Below are positions 60,690 through 64,000 of a DNA stretch of 64,000 nt, one piece after another. The stretch covers positions 18,970,001-19,034,000 of the forward strand of contig NC_092590.1 in assembly GCF_047663525.1 (NCBI RefSeq), given 5' to 3'. A program made the position numbers and the translations under genes. Under the pieces are notes generated by a model. It did no database searches. It was given only the letters and a program-made list of their open reading frames with translations, and was not told where the DNA came from. Origin of the DNA: Anas platyrhynchos. Taxonomy: Eukaryota; Chordata; Aves; Anseriformes; Anatidae. Positions within the stretch are counted from its first letter, which is position 1; every line of letters starts with the position of its first letter.

Positions 60690-61208
60690 GGACCAATTTC
60701 TGCCAGTTTCTTAAGAGAGGCTCACACTCTTACTAAGAGACTGACCTTGGTACGGGGCCCAAGGCTTCTTGCTTTGGTTAATTTGCACAATGCACCACAG
60801 GTAGCAAAGACACCAAGTAGCATCCTGGTGTCGTGCTGTGGGCGCTGTGTCTCTGCTGGATAAATTCTCCCACCCCCCTCTCTCAGGGGTACCACAGGAG
60901 CGCCATCCCGTCAGGAATATCTCAAGGAGACCTGGCCCAGCAGTGCCCGGCATCAAAATAAACATGAGGAAATTGTTGGCCGTCACCGCCGGCACAGCAG
61001 GCAGTAACTGCGCCTAGAAATAGCGATTGGCATAGCAACATTGCTGAGTGTTTTGTGGAGAAGGCTGCTTATTTTTCCAGACAGCGCCATTTAACAAACA
61101 TTTTCTGCTTGTTGAGATTTTCTGTGGGGCCGCTAACAGGCACCGACCGTTGGCAGCGACCGTTGGCGGCCACCTCAGCGCGCTCCCGCCGCCCGCGCGC
61201 GCACAGCT

Positions 61209-61228
61209 CCCCCCCCCCCCCCCCCCCC
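61209..61228. repeat. C20 homopolymer
   Basis: Twenty C bases, so G20 on the minus strand, capable of G-quadruplex or i-motif structures. It lies 81 bases before the first CCAAT box. Confidence 0.9.
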
Positions 61229-61289
61229 ACCCGGTGAGCCGTTGCTAAGGCCCGCGGCTGTGGGCGGGGCAGAGGCAGAACTGGGCCAG

Positions 61290-61294
61290 CCAAT
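61290..61294 (+). promoter_or_regulatory. CCNG2: CCAAT box 1 (NF-Y)
   Basis: GGCCAGCCAATCAGCGCTC is a near-consensus NF-Y site, 31 bases from the next one. Confidence 0.8.
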
Positions 61295-61320
61295 CAGCGC
61301 TCACCCGCCCGGCCCGGCGG

Positions 61321-61325
61321 CCAAT
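61321..61325 (+). promoter_or_regulatory. CCNG2: CCAAT box 2 (NF-Y)
   Basis: GCGGCCAATCGCGG, 31 bases after box 1. About three helical turns is the usual spacing in cell-cycle promoters. Confidence 0.8.
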
Positions 61326-61333
61326 CGCGGGCG

Positions 61334-61341
61334 GTAAACAA
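61334..61341 (+). promoter_or_regulatory. CCNG2: FOXO binding site
   Basis: GTAAACAA is the exact FOXO core (reverse TTGTTTAC). CCNG2 is an established direct FOXO target induced in quiescence, so the site fits the gene. Confidence 0.8.
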
Positions 61342-61388
61342 CAGAACGCGCGGGGCGGGGCGAGGGGAGGGGGGAGCAGCGCGGGCAG

Positions 61389-61393
61389 CCAAT
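61389..61393 (+). promoter_or_regulatory. CCNG2: CCAAT box 3 (NF-Y)
   Basis: GCAGCCAATCAGGGCGC, 33 bases before the CHR. Confidence 0.8.
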
Positions 61394-61411
61394 CAGGGCG
61401 CGGCAGGCTGC

Positions 61412-61427
61412 GGGCGGACTGTTTGAA
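61412..61427 (+). promoter_or_regulatory. CCNG2: CDE/CHR element
   Basis: GGGCGG (61412-61417), spacer ACTG, then TTTGAA (61422-61427). A GC-rich CDE four bases before TTTGAA, downstream of CCAAT boxes, is the layout bound by DREAM in G0/G1 and by B-MYB/FOXM1 complexes in G2. Confidence 0.7.
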
Positions 61428-61771
61428 ACGGGCGAGGCGCCACAAAGGGGCCGGGGCCCTTTAAAGGAGTGATGCGAATTCGCTGTGTCCCTCCGCCGGA
61501 GCTTGGCGCTCGTTAGGAGGAGCGCGGTTTTGCCCCGCTGCCCGCGAGGCGGGGGCTTATTCCGGTGGCTGCGCTGGGTCCTGAGCGCCGAAGCCTCTCA
61601 GCGCTCCGCTAGGGTGCGCGGCTGCGCGCGGACTACTTTACGCCCTCCGACCGGACCTAGCGGGGATCACTCCGCGCCGGAAACAAAACCGGGGGGGCGG
61701 GGCCGCGCCGCCTCCATTTTGCTGTGGGGCGGCGGCGGCGGCGGAGCCGGGGCGGGGGGCGGCGGCTCGGG

Positions 61772-61801
61772 ATGGCGGCGGCGCCGCGGGCATCGCAGTG
61801 A
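61772..61801 (+). CDS. Upstream ORF 1 in CCNG2 5' UTR
   Basis: ATG GCG GCG GCG CCG CGG GCA TCG CAG TGA: nine residues, in a good initiation context (CGGGATGG). It is out of frame with the main ORF. It is real only if the transcript starts upstream of it. Confidence 0.45.
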   Translation: MAAAPRASQ

Positions 61802-61832
61802 CCCGCTGCGGGGCGCGGGCGGCCCTGCCTGG

Positions 61833-61874
61833 ATGCGGGGCCCGCGGGGGAGCCGCCCGGCCTCCGAGCGCTGA
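61833..61874 (+). CDS. Upstream ORF 2 in CCNG2 5' UTR
   Basis: Thirteen residues (MRGPRGSRPASER) ending at TGA 61872-61874. That TGA is in frame with, and 144 bases upstream of, the CCNG2 start codon. It therefore also rules out an N-terminal extension of the main protein beyond it. Confidence 0.45.
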   Translation: MRGPRGSRPASER

Positions 61875-62015
61875 GGGGAAGCGAGCCGGGGCGGGGGGCC
61901 CGGCGCCCCCTCGGCGGCGCCTGAGGCGAGAGCTGGCAGCGGCCGGCAGCCTCCCGGCCTCCTTCCCTCCCTGAGGCGGCCCCCGGCTCCGCGGGGGGGG
62001 AGGAGGGGAGCGAGG

Positions 62016-62126
62016 ATGAGCAGCGAGGCGCTGCGGCTGTTCAAGCAGCTGAACCTGCAGCTGGAGCAGGAGGGGCGCTTCCAGCCCCGCGAGAAGGGGC
62101 TCAGCCTCATCGAGAGCACGGCCGAG
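62016..62126 (+). CDS. CCNG2: CCNG2 first coding exon (residues 1-37)
   Basis: ATG in context GCGAGGATGA, which has A at the third base before ATG. Ends LSLIESTAE with donor gtgagg at 62127. Confidence 0.95.
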
Positions 62127-64000
62127 GTGAGGGGGGGCCGGAGGGAGGCCCGGAGCTGGGGAGGGGGTTGGGTTTGTGCTCCCCGAGGGGCTCTGGGTTT
62201 GTGTTCTGCCGCCCTTCGCAAGCTGCTGCTGTGTTTGGAAGGCGTTGTGCTGTCGCAGCGAGGCTTTCTGTCAGGTAGTTTCGAGGTTTTGTTGTTGTTG
62301 CCTTAATATTTGGTGGAAAGAACCTCTTTGGAATCAGTCTGCTTGCTTGTTTTGAAAGCAGAACTTGTGGTTGCCTAGTTATTTGCAGTCAGGCAGAACA
62401 GAGGATTAGCTGGGTTTGGTCCTCAGATTCCCCGAGGTTAGGAGTCTGTGTGTGTGTACACTTGGTGAGATTTGTCATCTGGTAAGTGTGCACTTAAAGG
62501 TTTGGGTATTGTACTTATTGCACTGCTGAGCGGCTTTTGAGTCTCAAGTACGTGACTGAAAACCTCCTAGGTTAAAAGACAGCCATAGGAAGTATTTAAG
62601 GGGAGGAAAACAAAGAATCGTTTCCCTTCAGTCTAAGTAAGATCGCTTTGGGAGTGTTGACGGTCCTCTGTTGTTCAGTTCTGACTCTGCTTTTCTTGCC
62701 ACAGAATGAAAATACCCTGTGCCCCAGACAAAGGAATGCCAAGGTGGAAGATCTCTGGAGCCTGACCAACTTCTTTGGGTTTTCAACTGAGACGTTTGTT
62801 TTGGCTGTTAACATTTTGGACAGATTCCTGGCTCTTATGAAGGTAAATCTGGGGGGAAAGGGGACCTGCTGTAGTGTCAGCTGGGAATATACAGGTTTCC
62901 TGTGAACTTTCCAGACAAATGGGTGGAGGGGGGAAAGATTGTGATCTAGGACTGTTCCTAGATCATTTCAAAAAGCTATTTACTGTTCATAGGTTACTGA
63001 TGTTGCTAAAGTGCTCATAGGCAAACTTGGAAGTAGAGCACAGTTCTTGCATGACATATTAGCTTATATTGTGGTGATACATTTACTACTTTATGGCCTC
63101 TTCTTACCTTTAAAGACAAGTAGCAGCATGGTTTATTTTATTTACAGTAAGCCTGTAGTCTTTACCAGGCAGATACAAAAAACTAAGTATGGTTTAATAA
63201 ATAAATAAAGTTTGAAATCTACTCCTAGGTACTGTGGTAGTACTGAAATACAAGTACTGTGATAGAAGCTCAGTTTTGATCTGAAACTAATGCCACAAGA
63301 TCATCTTCTGGGTGGTTTTCTTTTGTGTTTGTGCTGCTTTGTGGCAGATCTTGAACCTAAATCATTTCCACATTACTGAGCTGGCAGAAATATTAACGTC
63401 TAGAGTTGGATCAGTTCTCTGGCCTGACTTAGGGTTGCACAAAAACATTTTTCCTGGTATATGGCAGGGAACAGCAGAGAGAGGGACTAGTTGTTGAGCG
63501 GTAGGACTGCCTAGAACAAGCTCGGGCCGGATTTGGTTGGGCTTTAAAAGAGTAAGTGAGCACTGCCACTTGGAGAAGGGAGGTAGTGCAGCTCCTGCTT
63601 TGTCATGTTTTCATAGCGTAGTGGTGTGGAACGGCTTCAACAGAGGGTGCTTGGCTGTTGAACTTTGGTGTCCTTCAACTTGGCAGTGACAGGTTGATAT
63701 TGCTGTATTGGCTCTGCCTTGTGGTGAAACCAAAGTGATGAAACTAGTCATTGCATCAGGTGTATGAGTGGAGTGATGTCAGGTCTAATTGAGATAAGTT
63801 CAGTCTTTCTGTTGAACTGTAAATATTTCAAAACTACTCAGGCTGGGTGAGCTGTTTTTTTTCCCTGTTTGGTAAGCACCGCATATACAGGTGGGAAGTA
63901 TTCATGGCGTTTCCTCTTCTAGGTGAAACCGAAGCATTTGTCCTGCATTGGAGTTTGTTGTTTCCAGCTGGCTGCCCGAGTAGTTGAAGAAGAATGCAAT
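62016..64000 (+). CDS. CCNG2: Cyclin G2, N-terminal 109 residues (cut by window end)
   Basis: Cyclin G2 is an unconventional, growth-inhibitory cyclin, raised in quiescent and differentiating cells and reported to bind PP2A (established knowledge). Three exons, 62016-62126, 62705-62842 and 63923-64000, join in phase 0. The sequence has QLNLQLEQEGRFQPREKGLS, then NENTLCPRQRNAKVEDLWSL, FFGFSTETFVLAVNILDRFL at the start of the cyclin box, and VKPKHLSCIGVCCFQLAARV. These match my recollection of human CCNG2, including LEQEERFQPREKGLSLIE, rather than CCNG1. The N-terminus before the LEQE motif is shorter than in human (MSSEALRLFKQ). The start is the first ATG after the in-frame stop at 61872. The remaining cyclin box and C-terminus lie beyond the window. 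Confidence 0.97.
62127..62704 (+). other. CCNG2 intron
   Basis: A 578-base intron, donor gtgagg, acceptor cttgccacag. Nothing else recognised. Confidence 0.92.
62705..62842 (+). CDS. CCNG2: CCNG2 second coding exon (residues 38-83)
   Basis: Acceptor cttgccacag, donor gtaaat. Ends NILDRFLALMK, the same place at which CCNI exon 3 ends ([10 protein letters not shown]). Confidence 0.96.
62843..63922 (+). other. CCNG2 intron
   Basis: A 1.1 kb intron ending cctcttctag. No repeats or genes recognised. Confidence 0.92.
63923..64000 (+). CDS. CCNG2: CCNG2 third coding exon, partial (residues 84-109)
   Basis: Encodes VKPKHLSCIGVCCFQLAARV then VEEECN. The window ends inside or at the edge of the exon. 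It corresponds to CCNI exon 4 ([12 protein letters not shown]...). Confidence 0.93.
   Translation, partial: MKPKHLSCIGVCCFQLAARVVEEECN

Larger units (their letters stand above)
46801..61129. other. Intergenic region between divergent CCNI and CCNG2
   Basis: GC-rich for the first 2 kb, then AT-rich from about 49 kb. Holds a CR1 fragment (52091-52205), a minus-strand open frame with splice-like borders (55972-56345), simple repeats (55741-55752, 58075-58090, 58224-58234), a TAATTA-containing block (58590-58900), a putative antisense LTR (60312-60689) and many A/T runs. No established gene recognised. Confidence 0.6.
61130..62200. promoter_or_regulatory. CCNG2: CpG island, CCNG2 promoter and 5' UTR
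   Basis: Very GC- and CpG-rich and TATA-less. It contains three CCAAT boxes, a FOXO site, a CDE/CHR pair, a GGC repeat (about 61727-61743) and two upstream ORFs. It ends in the first CCNG2 coding exon. The start site is probably within about 50 bases after the CHR (61428-61480). Confidence 0.85.

Noticed and set aside
1..64000. CRISPR arrays, bacterial operons, phage or plasmid features
   Set aside because: Nothing of the kind is present; exon structure, CR1 elements and CpG islands show vertebrate nuclear DNA.

Overview
This is vertebrate nuclear DNA, almost certainly from a bird. Coding exons are short, flanked by GT...AG introns and far apart. Two promoters lie in CpG islands. The recognisable interspersed repeats are CR1 LINE fragments and retroviral remnants typical of avian genomes. 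The gene order SEPT11 (+) - CCNI (-) - CCNG2 (+) matches the order I know from human 4q21; a galliform such as chicken is the best guess for species (inference, not tested). No bacterial operon, CRISPR array or new defence-type system is visible.

Layout. 1-18,700: the 3' half of SEPT11 (septin 11, 5' exons outside the window). Four coding exons lie between 404 and 7226, and a five-residue terminal coding stub lies 7.5 kb further on at 14775, followed by a long AT-rich 3' UTR. The last intron holds a CR1 fragment and a decayed antisense endogenous retrovirus. 18,701-23,350: intergenic, between two convergent 3' ends. 23,350-46,900: CCNI (cyclin I) on the minus strand, with all six coding exons (384 aa), the 3' UTR, and a probable non-coding first exon in the CpG island near 46.5-47.0 kb. 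Intron 1 also contains a sense-opposite TATA-to-AATAAA cassette and a homeodomain-site-rich block. 46,900-61,130: AT-rich intergenic DNA with a CR1 fragment, a putative antisense LTR and conserved-looking blocks. 61,130-64,000: promoter, 5' UTR and first three coding exons of CCNG2 (cyclin G2), cut by the window end.

How the genes relate. SEPT11 encodes a cytoskeletal septin and is a neighbour without an evident functional link. CCNI and CCNG2 are related cyclins of the G/I group placed head to head. Their coding exons break at matching, phase-0 positions (38/45/25 codons against 37/46/at least 26), as expected of an old duplication followed by inversion. The CCNG2 promoter has an unusually readable architecture: three CCAAT boxes, a consensus FOXO site and a CDE/CHR pair with a four-base spacer.
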